64,000 bases of DNA, from NCBI GenBank assembly GCA_963920705.1, contig OY987230.1, positions 3,968,001-4,032,000 of the forward strand. Reading direction: 5' to 3'. Below are positions 45,501-54,299 of this stretch, one piece after another. Position 1 is the stretch's first letter. Every line of letters starts with the position of its first letter. Source of the DNA: Odiellus spinosus. Lineage: Eukaryota > Arthropoda > Arachnida > Opiliones > Phalangiidae. The notes under the pieces are model-generated. The model saw only the letters and a program-made list of their open reading frames with translations, did not search any database and was not told the DNA's origin. The position numbers and the translations under genes are program-made.

Positions 45501-48500
45501 CAGTTCTCTCATTCCAAGCATTGAAAATAGAGGCTGCTCTTCCTTCACATTGTAATTTCTCTTCCGGGTAATTTTCAAAGAAACTTTCTAAAAATAGTGA
45601 GTAGAGTGCTTGTAATGTTGTTAAATGGGCTTCGATGGCTCTCCGGAGAGGTTTCCCTTCCAAAATCCGTTTGACAGTTTGAGATGTGTATAAACCAGCT
45701 TCTATCCACATCTCAGGTATCCCTGTGAGTTCCACAAATTTTCCAATCGCCCTCAGTTCAGCCATCTCTATGTGCAATTCACCAGGTAACAAGATCCAGT
45801 TCTTGACTGACAGTGCCATTTCAAGTTGTTTCATAGGGCGATAAAGACCCAAATCCATCGTAACAATTGGCTTTGAATTGGAGTCCGTAAAAATAGTGTT
45901 AATTTTTTCAAAGGATTTCATAACCGTCAACTGAACCGTTCTTTCTGTTGGAGAAGTACCAATAAGCGGAAGAACAGCAATACGAGTGATCTTTTTGGGC
46001 TCGTATAATAGTGAATTGTGAGCTGACCATGTGAGACTAGTTTTTCGTAATGTTACTTCCAGTTCAGTTTCTCTGAAGCCATGAAGAAGAGACATAATCC
46101 ATGCTAGATCACGATAAAAAGCTTCTTGTATTTCTTTCGAAACGCCACGCTCATGATAATATTCTGGGTATACCTGGCTCCGTGGGCGTACGGATTTTGA
46201 AATTTCACATGGAAGTAACTCGTAAATGGAACTAGGAATTTTCATGCTTTTGGCGTTCTCAGAAATCATAAATCGTTCAGGATTGTCGCCGTTTTCTATT
46301 TGTTGGTACAGCACCATGACAGTTCCATGCATGGTGCGTTGGCCGTCGGGAGTATCTTCTTGAAAATCTAAATTGTCAAAAGCAAATGTAACTCTTCTTC
46401 CTTTCACGAAGTCCGGTGGAATATACACCCCGTCGTTGTCTTTCATCTTTGATAAAACTTCTTTCGCAATTAGAGTTTGTACATCATTCATTCTGGAATA
46501 GGTGACTCCCCATCCCATCTCACTCATAAAGTCAACCATATGGGCGCTTCGTGTTTCTTTGTGAATATATAATGAAACTCCCATTTGCAATGGCATTTCC
46601 CTAGTTCTACGCATGCTTTTAGTATCATCATGCAGTGAAGCTTGACGAGGCGTTAAGGTCTCAAACAAAAGAGATTGAGCAAGGCGAATAGATCTCTGAT
46701 CAATTTCGCTGCATCGACGGGATTTGGACGAGAGTGTGGCTTTCCCAACCATACACCACTTGAAAAATAATACAAGTTCCTGTGGTAAGGTTGTGTCATC
46801 GATTTCGAGAGATCCACTAAATTCCCATTTTTTGGAAGAAGTCACTAAATTTCTGATTACCTTCGCGGCCTTAAAAAGAGATTTTAGTCTGCCTTCGTTA
46901 TTTTCTTCTTCCAATCTTAATAAAGCCGAATCCTTCGTGGTCTTCAATGAAACGCGTTCAGATTCTCGTTTTTGCTTTGGTGTCGAAAATTCGATTCCAA
47001 CTATCTCTTCCTTTAAGAAATCTTTCAGTTTTCTGCGCGACATTAGATCATCTTTAAATGAAGCTAACCCATTAGAATAACAAATGTTCAAATAAGCGTT
47101 GTGTAGGTCAAGCAATGTAGTTATTGTTTCTCCTTCGAGACATTCTTCGACCATGTTCAAAAATTCAATTTCAGATGCAACTATACCTGCATTGTCGCAT
47201 TCGGGTCTTTTTTCCGATCGTTGATGTCGCAGTAGTACTGTCTGAACATTTTTGCTCCAACAGTTAAGATGGTACATTATATCTACGGCATGTACGTCTG
47301 TTTCACTTATGCATTCACTTAGGCGAACGCGCCAAACGTCATTTCCGCTCAAATCAACAGCTCGCTTTAATGATTCGCCACTTCTATCATAAGAAATTAA
47401 ATGCAATGGATTTCTTCTTGACCCGTTTCCATCGCAGAAAAAACATAGTGTTTTTACGAACTTCGGAGTTTTGCTTCTAGTAAAAGTTGATCCACATGCC
47501 TCCAAGCTTGTAGTTTCGTACGTGTCACAATCGCTTTCTCTGGTTGTTTGTTCAAAGTATTTCTCAACCTTTTTTTTATGGGATTTATGCGTAAATTGTT
47601 TATAGCAAGATAAATGCCAAGAACATTTATTTCTTTTTAGATTATCTACTGTCACATCACCTTTCATGTATGTTACGAATGTTTGGCTATCTTCATCTTT
47701 TAAAGCCGCGAATTCTGAGATTAACTGCGATATTTTTTCCAACGATTGATCTTCCGGATTTCGAACTAATTTCTCCCTAGATTTTTGTTTACAGAAAATG
47801 CAGTTTTCACTTTTAAATAGACTTAACATGTTGTACTAATAATAACAAAAATGTTTGGAAAGCAAACTCCCGCGACTCATGCGTCTCAAGTATTATACCA
47901 ACTGAGGATATTCCCCTTCAAAAGTAAAACTAAAAGTAAAACGAAGTCTATTCTTTTGCCCAGCTTACGCGTATATCTATGTTTGATTGTTTGTATTAGG
48001 CTTTATGCTATGCAAAGTCGCCCGACTCTAAAATAAAGGAGGGAAAGGCCGTTGCAGCCTTTGTCAAGTTGACCATCGCGAAATTTCCCGGGCTGGAAGT
48101 ATTTTTACGACGTCGTAAACTGAGACTTTGAACCAACCGTTCTCTTATCAACATATGTACGAGGCATTTGTTACTTCTTCGACTTGGGGAATAATTTATT
48201 TATTAATTATAAATATTTTATTTAAATTATATTAGTTTTAATAGATGTATTGCTAGTTATAGTAATTTTTTATTATTCTACGGCTTATAAGCTTTCGTTT
48301 GATATATTATTTTACATATTTATTTAAAGGAAAAAGTTTTCACCTTAGGGTGGGCGGGTTAAAATTGGGCGCCACCCTGCGGAAAAAATAAACAACTTGC
48401 GATGCCAATTTTTTTTTATATGGGCTATAGATAGCCTATTGAACAATTTCAGCGTGTAAAATATTTATTTTATTTAAAATACGGCGGTAAAAAAAATAAT

Positions 48501-48668
48501 CCTCGAAAACTAGGTTTGGGTGGGCTAGCGCACCTCTGCCACCCCCCACGAACTTCCACCATCGAAATTCGGAATAAGCTCATTTTTCTGAAAATTATGA
48601 CACCTCCCGCTATATTCTATGATGAACGAGCAAGCGAGAAGGTTTTATTCCACATAACAGCAGGGACT
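42538..48668 (-). mobile_element. Academ-like DNA transposon, 6131 bp, apparently intact
   Basis: TIRs of about 385 bp (42538-42922 and 48284-48668) start AGTCCCTGCTGTTATG, with the right end carrying a small insertion. Flanks are AAGT (42534-42537) and AAGA (48669-48672), one mismatch in 4 bp. The host repeat unit (CCAAGATAAAATGAC) is split exactly there, so removing the element plus one copy of the 4 bp rebuilds it. It carries one long gene on the minus strand. Academ elements are reported to have 3-4 bp duplications and a large transposase with an XPG-type nuclease and a Cys-rich finger. The superfamily is inferred from these features. Confidence 0.7.
43072..47829 (-). CDS. Large Academ-like transposase with PIN/XPG-like nuclease region, 1585 aa
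   Basis: One uninterrupted reading frame of 1585 codons, far longer than any other here. The start ATG is the first in frame, about 450 bp from the right TIR end. Two N-terminal putative zinc modules have the same layout: C10/C13 with H72/C75, and C129/C132 with H187/C190. The large middle part is helical and unassigned. Residues about 1145-1400 look like a PIN/XPG nuclease fold: AIIDGMAEV, HIVFDTYIDD, SHEEADTKI, SPDTDVLIL and AISGSDVTGW supply the expected acidic residues. A C-terminal cysteine-rich motif (about 1525-1560, CNCSRGRCKPPCKC) precedes an acidic Ser/Asp tail. XPG-type nucleases plus a Cys-rich finger are described for Academ transposases, and similar proteins are common as uncharacterised genes in insects and cnidarians. 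It has no introns and no visible disabling mutation. Function is inferred; an unnamed related superfamily is possible. Confidence 0.75.
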   Translation of the reverse strand: MLSLFKSENCIFCKQKSREKLVRNPEDQSLEKISQLISEFAALKDEDSQTFVTYMKGDVTVDNLKRNKCSWHLSCYKQFTHKSHKKKVEKYFEQTTRESDCDTYETTSLEACGSTFTRSKTPKFVKTLCFFCDGNGSRRNPLHLISYDRSGESLKRAVDLSGNDVWRVRLSECISETDVHAVDIMYHLNCWSKNVQTVLLRHQRSEKRPECDNAGIVASEIEFLNMVEECLEGETITTLLDLHNAYLNICYSNGLASFKDDLMSRRKLKDFLKEEIVGIEFSTPKQKRESERVSLKTTKDSALLRLEEENNEGRLKSLFKAAKVIRNLVTSSKKWEFSGSLEIDDTTLPQELVLFFKWCMVGKATLSSKSRRCSEIDQRSIRLAQSLLFETLTPRQASLHDDTKSMRRTREMPLQMGVSLYIHKETRSAHMVDFMSEMGWGVTYSRMNDVQTLIAKEVLSKMKDNDGVYIPPDFVKGRRVTFAFDNLDFQEDTPDGQRTMHGTVMVLYQQIENGDNPERFMISENAKSMKIPSSIYELLPCEISKSVRPRSQVYPEYYHERGVSKEIQEAFYRDLAWIMSLLHGFRETELEVTLRKTSLTWSAHNSLLYEPKKITRIAVLPLIGTSPTERTVQLTVMKSFEKINTIFTDSNSKPIVTMDLGLYRPMKQLEMALSVKNWILLPGELHIEMAELRAIGKFVELTGIPEMWIEAGLYTSQTVKRILEGKPLRRAIEAHLTTLQALYSLFLESFFENYPEEKLQCEGRAASIFNAWNERTDEFGALNNQFLTTLDQLEISVKMEFFSKEQSKKYPTFSMVKQYMNMVLSLLAFIRSVRSANWELRLESLKDFTKYFFALDLRNYSAMSALHLVEMEALKDEDPDTWAVLKAGNWAPNKNVTPFCSLGGDEGLEQENRKMKVLGGLVGITLRPETLTKFFLTSPQLAKLAEETKLMAGRRVVTSSNKSKHHEDKISVSTRKIRNVSKLISTINTFTNPFKYKGTDLINLVSKSVAPPKVQNDVCEMSAIGSKEYERFVKERIVEGSVNLWDPLRNVNLQILSTTAKKVKIKTKVGILELKEDRNLFTRLVLLCRSRPEMDLHEVVSKYELTVVPRALFSADGSLNHSDDKAKLLHLLLALTKQSEISDGRIRSETEPGFDIAIIDGMAEVQSMTIKNLNTCSDYAKHFCEKIFTKYCRFSEVHIVFDTYIDDSLKNATRLRRQKGASAIRYKIEANTQIRSIPLKKLLSHIKTKDELTVFLGHSLIEEAKRRKKNIVVAFRKEALSTHFDSCDLASSHEEADTKIILHAVHAFKRGATKLTIFSPDTDVLILAIRRYPQLPVHSTFVRTGPKTLNIDIKTIFDALGPLKASALPGLHAISGSDVTGWFSGKAKTTFWNKFVCAEVDVLQALSSLGRELVITEDVFKGIEKFVVSVYSKTSQKISSLGELRWWFFSKKGSQGEGLPPTIGALAPTIRRAHFQCMEWNKDTFPHPNLPPATNYGWVFENNTYEPVLCDLPCAPEEILHFIKCNCSRGRCKPPCKCASQTPRVRCTEMCLCGGDEENCDNGYIENKNIGSDDSDESDLSDEDL

Positions 48669-48672
48669 AAGA

Positions 48673-49060
48673 TAAAAATGACTTAATAAAGAATAGATAT
48701 TAAGTCCCGTTCGCACGAGTACCCAAGATAAAATGACAAAGATAATATATAAATGCCTGTTCGCACGGGTATCTAAGTTAAAAATTAATAAATATTCGAT
48801 ATGAAGCCACGTTCACACGTGTATCCAAGATAAATTAATAAAGATTAGATATAAATCCGCGTTCAGACTGGTATCAAAGATTAGATATAAAGCCGCGTAC
48901 ACACGGGTATCCAAGATAAATACATAACGATTAGATATAAAGCCGCTTTCACACGAGTATCCAAGATAAATTATTAAAGATTAGATATAAATCCGCTTTC
49001 ACACGGGTATCCAAGATAAATTAATAAAGATTTTATATAAAGACGCGTTCACAGATAGCC
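48673..49060 (-). repeat. ~50-bp subterminal repeats, right TIR, outer part
   Basis: About eight units of GCGTTCACACGGGTATCCAAG plus the ATAAATTAATAAAGATTAGA spacer, the reverse complement of the left-TIR units. Confidence 0.8.
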
Positions 49061-49063
49061 AAG

Positions 49064-49255
49064 TTGAAAAACATGATTTGAAAAACACGATTTGAAAAAC
49101 ACGATTTGAAAAACACGATTTGAAAAACACGATTTGAAAAACACGATTTGAAAAACACGATTTGAAAAACACGATTTGAAAAACACGATTTGAAAAACAC
49201 GATTTGAAAAACACGATTTGAAAAACACGATTTGAAAAACATGATTTGAAAAACT
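49064..49255 (-). repeat. 14-bp tandem array AAAAACACGATTTG (~14 copies)
   Basis: Reverse complement CAAATCGTGTTTTT. Interior copies are uniform; the outermost ones at both edges carry ATG instead of ACG. It is the counterpart of 22298-22585, with a different but equally uniform variant. The Phe/Ser-repeat frames (48999-49214, 49033-49263) are artefacts. Confidence 0.9.
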
Positions 49256-49716
49256 TTACGCAACTTCGTGTTTAAAGGAATCTCGAAATGCCATTCAAAT
49301 TGTTCAAAGAGCGTTTATGCATGCATAACAAGCCCCTGCTATAGTATAATTCTTTTCAGCCTCTATTACAATGTCATGGGTCTAGCTATTCCTATGGGCT
49401 TGACCATCTTGTTAAAATTGCGATCATGGTAAACGTCGCTTTTAACCTTCCATATACAGGGAAAGGATCGATATAACTCTATAAATTCTTCCCAAAAACG
49501 CTTGTTTATTCTGAAAACGGCAAAAATACATTCGAAAAAGATATACGCGGAATGGCTCGGCGTCCGGATAAAATTATTGGCTAATTTCGCGATTATTTAC
49601 GATTAACCCTAATTTTTTGTTAATTTTATTGGTTCATAATTCTATACTTTATCTTTAAAAAACAATTATCTAAAAAATCATAGCGTTTTAACTAACGTTT
49701 AAATGTTAAAAAATAT

Positions 49717-50294
49717 GGCAAGTGTTTATCCTTATTGATAAAGTTATGATTTTATCGTGATAATAGTTGAAGAATAATTTAGAAGTCGGGGTTTAGACAA
49801 GGTTATTTCGGTTTGTTTTATCTTTATTCATAATTGGAAATTAAACACGGGAAGTCTATGATATATGCATGTAATCGCGAATATTTAACTGATTAACCAA
49901 ATGTTTGTAGATTATCTTGTCTAAATCCCGACCTCTACTTAATTTGAAAATAATAAAAAAAGGTTATTTTTTATCGCAACTGGGGTAATGATGTTGTTTT
50001 TTACTTTTAATCCAAGAAAACAAATGCTACTTTATCATTTTAATTTTATATGTTGTTTCATAAATATTTGGCTAGCATAATTTCGTCGGCAGGTCTCCGA
50101 CAAACCCATACTCGTAAAGATTTCTCTCCGCAAGTTGCGCCGATCTCTGAAATTTCCCGCTCGGGTCGGGAGACCAGCGACTGTCGCAAACGACGTCTTT
50201 GGTCGTTCAATAACGCCATACACAGAAAGACTTTTTCAAGGACGAGCGACAAGAAGTCGTTGTCACATCAAAAATCGCATCGTGTATGGGGCCC
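49717..50294. mobile_element. TTAA-flanked non-autonomous element, copy 2
   Basis: Nearly collinear with 580-1164, sharing GGCAAGTGTTT, AGAAGTCGGGGTTTAGACAA, the TTCGTCGGCAG and GGTCGGGAGACCAGCGACTG segments, and the CGCATCGTGTATGGGGCCC end, followed by TTAA (50295-50298). The left end lacks the GGGCCCC terminus, so this copy is 5'-truncated. Frames within it (50050-50298, 50058-50252) parallel those at 851-1168 and have no domain. Confidence 0.7.
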
Positions 50295-50298
50295 TTAA

Positions 50299-50800
50299 GG
50301 CCTAAACCACCCCCTGATGTGATGGGCCATTAGCCTTTTGTCGGGTTTGTACAATTAAAGAATTTAAAAAAAGGTTTGTTGGTGAGATCCCGTGGTGATA
50401 ATATAATAAATATTTGAAAACCCTCCCCGATCCTCGTTCATGTCCACCTGATATTTGGTAGCACACGCGAATGAAGGATCCCTACATCTCTGAATAAATT
50501 AGAGAGAATGGATAGCGTAGCTTTGAACACGCTGCAAATTATGGTGAACTTATTAAAGATTTTCGGTTACTGGGAATGGGAAAAACTTCGAAAATAGAAA
50601 TATTCTCACAAAATTTTTTTGTTCTAGGCTGGCTAAGGAGTCAAGCTTGAAAAATTATTTTTGGTTAGAAGGGGGTCGTTAAATCCCGTCAGAGTTGAAA
50701 ATCCCGCAAAATCGACCAATTTGGTTGAAAAATCTATTTATCCCACACAGCCCAAAAAACGTTCAAAAATCCCACAATGTGGAATTTATCCCACACATTG
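50299..50800. other. Intronic, no gene seen
   Basis: Near 50690-50800 the words AAATCCCGTCA, AAATCCCGCAAAATC, AAATCCCACAATG and TTATCCCACACA recur, a weak repeat possibly from a degenerate subterminal array. Confidence 0.35.
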
Positions 50801-50808
50801 GCAACAAC

Positions 50809-51030
50809 CAAGAATAGATTCAACACAAGAATATGGAAGATCTATACCAGGCTGCGGGGATAGGCGCTGTCGGCAGAGCTAGCTCTCTGTCGCGGACCTC
50901 GAAAGCTCGTGATAGGGTGAAAATCATAACGCATATAACGTCAAATCTAGTAAGCTACACCCGCTCGAAACTAGCGTTATACCAGAGGTATAGCGTATGG
51001 TTCGATATTCTTGTGTTGAATCTATTCTTG
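50809..51030. mobile_element. 222-bp MITE, first of two adjacent copies
   Basis: Ends CAAGAATAGATTCAACACAA, mirrored on the right; CAACAAC flanks both sides (50802-50808 and 51031-51037), a perfect 7-bp duplication. The interior is GC-richer, with CAGGCTGCGGGGATAGGCGC and GTCGCGGACCTCGAAAGCT. No coding sequence. Confidence 0.8.
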
Positions 51031-51063
51031 CAACAACTGCAAGCCCAAGAAATCTGGTGATAC

Positions 51064-51388
51064 CAAGAATAGATTTAACCCAAGAATATGGAAGAGCTAT
51101 ACCTTTGTATGCGCTCTAGTCACAATCGGGCGGAGCCTATGGGGGTCTTACGCCAGACCTCCTGTCACGTGCACAGGAAGCGGTTAACGGTTTTCTACGA
51201 TGAGTGCGGGGTTGATATCAGGCTGCGGGGTTGATATCAGGCTGCGGGGATGGAGGCGCTGGCGGCAGAGCTCGCTGACTGTCGCGGACCTCGAAAGCTA
51301 TAATGATAGGGTGAAAATCATAACGCATATAAGCTCCTCCCGTTTGTGACTAGTACGTTTCCATATTCTTGTGTTAAACCTATTCTTG
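51064..51388. mobile_element. 325-bp MITE, second adjacent copy
   Basis: Same TIR (CAAGAATAGATTTAACCCAA) and interior as 50809-51030, plus about 100 bp including a CAGGCTGCGGGGTTGATAT duplication. Flanks are GTGATAC (51057-51063) and GTGAAAC (51389-51395), 6 of 7 matching. Separate duplications show that the two copies were independent insertions 33 bp apart. Confidence 0.75.
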
Positions 51389-51404
51389 GTGAAACCCTAA
51401 CCCG

Positions 51405-51560
51405 AGCGATTGTTTGGTAGCGCAGTTGCCAAAAGAGCATTTCCCATGTGCGCACTCCCATTAGAGCGGTTTCTCACAAGTGCAGTTTCCTAAAAGCGCG
51501 GTTGCCAAAAGAGCAGTTCTCATTTGCGCACCTCCAAAACAGTGTTTTTTATAAACGCAT
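51405..51560 (+). repeat. GCGCAGTTTCC/AAAAGAGC degenerate repeats
   Basis: Words like GCGCAGTTGCCAAAAGAGCA, GTGCGCACTCCCATTAGAGC and GTGCAGTTTCCTAAAAGCGC recur every ~22-40 bp. The motif reappears at 58265-58345. It looks like the end of a non-autonomous DNA element. Confidence 0.5.
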
Positions 51561-52880
51561 TTTCTTATAGTTGACCAATTATTAAAGTCCTGATCCAAAG
51601 TACATCTTAGTCGCAAAACTCATACATATTAAAAAATAACGTAGAGATTGAGAACGTTAAACTTTACATTTCGTGTATAATTGAGCACCTTTCATATTCT
51701 TTACGCAACAAATAAGACAGGCCAAACACCTTATCAAAACTCACGAAAAAGAAGAAATTACTGGATAATAATTAAATTAACGAAATTAAGATCGAATAAA
51801 TTTCTGACTTTTTCCAAAAAGAGTCAATTGCTGTGCCAACGAGAGTTCGTCTTTGAGCCAAAAGAAATGATGTTAGAAAACACGCGCACAAAAGTTAAAT
51901 TTTAGTTCAAGGGCTATTATTATATGATATGTCTGTTTAGCTCACTATTTCTTAGCCCGCTAACGGCGGGTCCTTAACTTAATCGGGGATTGGGAACGCA
52001 AAAATGGCAAAAGCGGCCCTCAATGTTATTATCTCAAAGACCGTTACTATCCGCTATCATTAGCCTATAGAAATGGAATATCAGGAACGAAAAGGGAAGC
52101 ATGCGTGAGAAGGCCTAAAGTGAGGGTGAAAAACACCAAGACAGATGAAGGTGAAAAGTAAATTTCGTGAAAATAAAACTAATTGAATAGAATATATTCA
52201 ATAATGAGTATAGAAGTAGCGAAATTAAGAAATCCAGAGAAAAGTCGATTTCAAAGCTACAGTGATTAAAATTATATTATTGAGTCACTCAAAACGAGTT
52301 TAAATTTTAAAATCTCATTTACACAAGTCTCAAGTATCATACTAGTTTTTATTATGTTTCTTAAGCAGCAACACTATTTACCTTGCAACATAATTTTCGC
52401 TCTTTTTTTTTTTTTTTTTTTCATTCTAAAATTTCTTTAAAATGGATTTAGGCTTAACGACACTAATTCTGGCCTTTGATTAAAATCGATATATATGGGA
52501 TGCTTAAATTTTGATCATTTACAATAATTGCATTGCAATTATACCTAACCTTTCCCAACCAAAAGAAAGCTTACTTTTGGTTGCTTTCAAAATTGAAGAG
52601 GAACTTGCAGGGGCAGCCTCCATTGCAGTACACTCTTTACGCGCCGATCTCTTAAGAGATGTCAGTATTGCAGTTCCCATTCTGATCCTATTCTGATTGG
52701 CTACGCTGTGACGAGAGAGACAAACTAGGCGATCGATAACTCCTCCCCTCTACGCGTTTTCCGTAGCAACGGGTGTAATGCGTGGATAGGTACGAGAGCG
52801 AGAGCGAGAGATAGAGTGAGGGGCAGGTGTACCATCTATTGCGATAATTCATCATTATATTTGTACTACAAATGGCGTAG
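51561..52880. other. Intronic stretch, no gene seen
   Basis: Contains a poly-T tract (about 52405-52423) and a GAGAGCGAGAGCGAGAGATAG microsatellite (two overlapping halves, about 52795-52822). Frames 51681-51905 and 52511-52696 show no domain. Confidence 0.4.
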
Positions 52881-52881
52881 C

Positions 52882-53783
52882 ACCTAGAGTCCTATGAGTA
52901 TGGCCATTTCGAATTCGTCAATGGTGAAGATGATAAAATATTACTTTGCAATAGATGAATTTCTTCACAGTCTCTGCCAATCCGCAATTGTCTTAATGGA
53001 TGGGACCCACTTTGCTTGCTCGAATCAGTTTCTTGCTCGAAGCAGTTCTTCACGTCCCTTACAAAGGAATAATGATCCAGTGCCTATACGCTTTACTTCC
53101 TGCACATTTAAAAAATGTATACACACGCATGTTTCATCTCATTGAACAAGCCGTTACTGAGAAGAGGCAGTTTCAAATAGATTTTGAATCAGCCATGATA
53201 TCAACCATTAAAAACCTGTTTCCATCTTCTACGATTAAGGGATGTTGGTTTCATTTTACACAGTCAATATGGCAAGCTGTAAACAAAAAAAAGCCTGTCT
53301 TTATTATAACACAAAAATAATGAGGTTCGCATCATGATTTGTCGCATAATGCCATTGTCTTTGATACAATGTGAATAACTAGATAAAGTTTGGCTGAAAA
53401 TTCAAGGAACGTTCCCGGATCAACTGCCAAATGTTAGAAAATTCTTGGATTACGTCATCGATACTTGGTTCGAAAATTCCCGTTATCCTCCTGAAATGTG
53501 GAATCATTATAGTAGATACGATATGCGTACGAACAACCACTTGGAAGGATTCCACCACAGATTAAACCAGAAAATCAACCGAAAACCATCCTTGTATAAG
53601 TTCATTGACGTGTTGAAAGATATCCAAGTAGAAAACCGTATCAGAAAACTGAACCGTGAAGCGGAGAAACGTCTGAAGTACAATGAATTTAACGAGAGAT
53701 ACCAAAGCGCAGTCAAGACCTACCAAGAAGGAATTGCTAATCCCAATATTTCTTTATCGGTTTTCCAAGGGAATATTGCTTAA
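52882..53783 (+). pseudogene. MULE C transposase, broken
   Basis: Frames 52894-53145, 53000-53320 and 53445-53783 rebuild most of a Mutator-like DDE protein. They give LMDGTHFACSNQF (first acid), then after a frameshift VPYKGIMIQCLYALLP, RQFQIDFESAM (second acid) and IKGCWFHFTQSIWQAV with the conserved histidine, then a degraded stretch. The C-terminal part follows, with VRKFLDYVIDTWF and MRTNNHLEGFHHRLN (third acid). It ends in a basic helical tail with a stop at 53781-53783. The N-terminal FLYWCH region is missing, and no TIRs were found. A minus-strand BEL fragment begins 50 bp downstream. This is the best-preserved of the three MULEs on the C-terminal side. Confidence 0.75.
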
Positions 53784-53832
53784 TATCTCCCTTGTTTGTA
53801 TTCTATTTCTTTGTTAAATTTGGTAATTATTA

Positions 53833-54021
53833 CTTCGTTCTTGGCACCAACCTTTGTTCTTCGCTTTTAATACCCAAGGATTCCAACTCCCAAAAACTCC
53901 TCATAATTTTGTCAATCCCCTTTTCCTCGGCTCCAGTAATCATTGTAGTTACAGTATAATTGTGTACGTTAGATTTTTTTTCCAACCATCCAAACATAGT
54001 GTCTAGGGCTACACATACCAT
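53833..54021 (-). pseudogene. BEL/Pao protease-RT junction fragment
   Basis: A 63-residue frame with ALDTMFGWLEKK and IMRSFWELESLGI. It matches the short region between protease and reverse transcriptase in BEL/Pao polyproteins (usual wording TxxGWxxxG then FWExE). The RT, RNase H and integrase are absent. Confidence 0.55.
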
Positions 54022-54299
54022 ATCTTTCGGTAATACCGCTAACTACATTCCAATAATAATATATACCCTAATTAATTAATACCCTAATACTTGAAATATT
54101 TTCAGCTGCTAGGCTCGGCTCATGTGCCATTTCTCGGTTTCCTTTCATTCATTAGCTCCTCTATCCTCCCGCAATGTTTCGTAGTCATTAAATTTCAGAG
54201 GAAAGTACTTCCGTAGCTATAATTTAAACTCGGATATTTCTTGTTTTGTAACGTTACTCCGACTATACGTCTATTAATTTCTTCCGGAAATTCGTGGCC

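Larger units (their letters stand above)
22144..49409. mobile_element. Candidate 27-kb composite with 1.5-kb TIRs, Mutator-type
   Basis: The left end AGATGGTCAAGCCCATAGGA and the mirrored right end are flanked by TGTTAGACT (22135-22143) and TGTTAAAAT (49410-49418), a 9-bp pair with 7 matches. Each TIR has the same order: terminus, conserved block, 14-bp array, ~50-bp array, a long unique block, then a gene start. A Mutator-type transposase remnant sits inside the left TIR, and MULEs commonly make 9-bp duplications. The interior also holds clearly later insertions. The alternative is two unrelated solo copies of the same TIR family facing inward by chance; other copies of the terminus exist at 25590 and 32872. 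Confidence 0.5.
41812..49409 (-). repeat. Right 1.5-kb TIR of the composite, split by the Academ-like element
   Basis: Read from 49409 inward: terminus, 14-bp array (49255-49064), ~50-bp units (49060-48673 and, past the insertion, 42537-42310), unique block with AACCTCAGAAGGCTAAAATA, and leader ending CTAGACCCCAC at about 41812. Subtracting the 6.1-kb insertion leaves about 1.47 kb, close to the 1.53 kb of the left TIR. Confidence 0.8.

Noticed and set aside
46724..47080. Plus-strand ORFs within 43-48 kb (e.g. 43586-43831, 44681-44935, 45281-45571, 46724-47080)
   Set aside because: Shadows antisense to the 1585-codon gene; none has a domain.
43072..47829. Host gene (nuclease or zinc-finger protein) in the intron
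   Set aside because: The gene lies within long TIRs with a target duplication that splits another TE, so it is transposon-borne.
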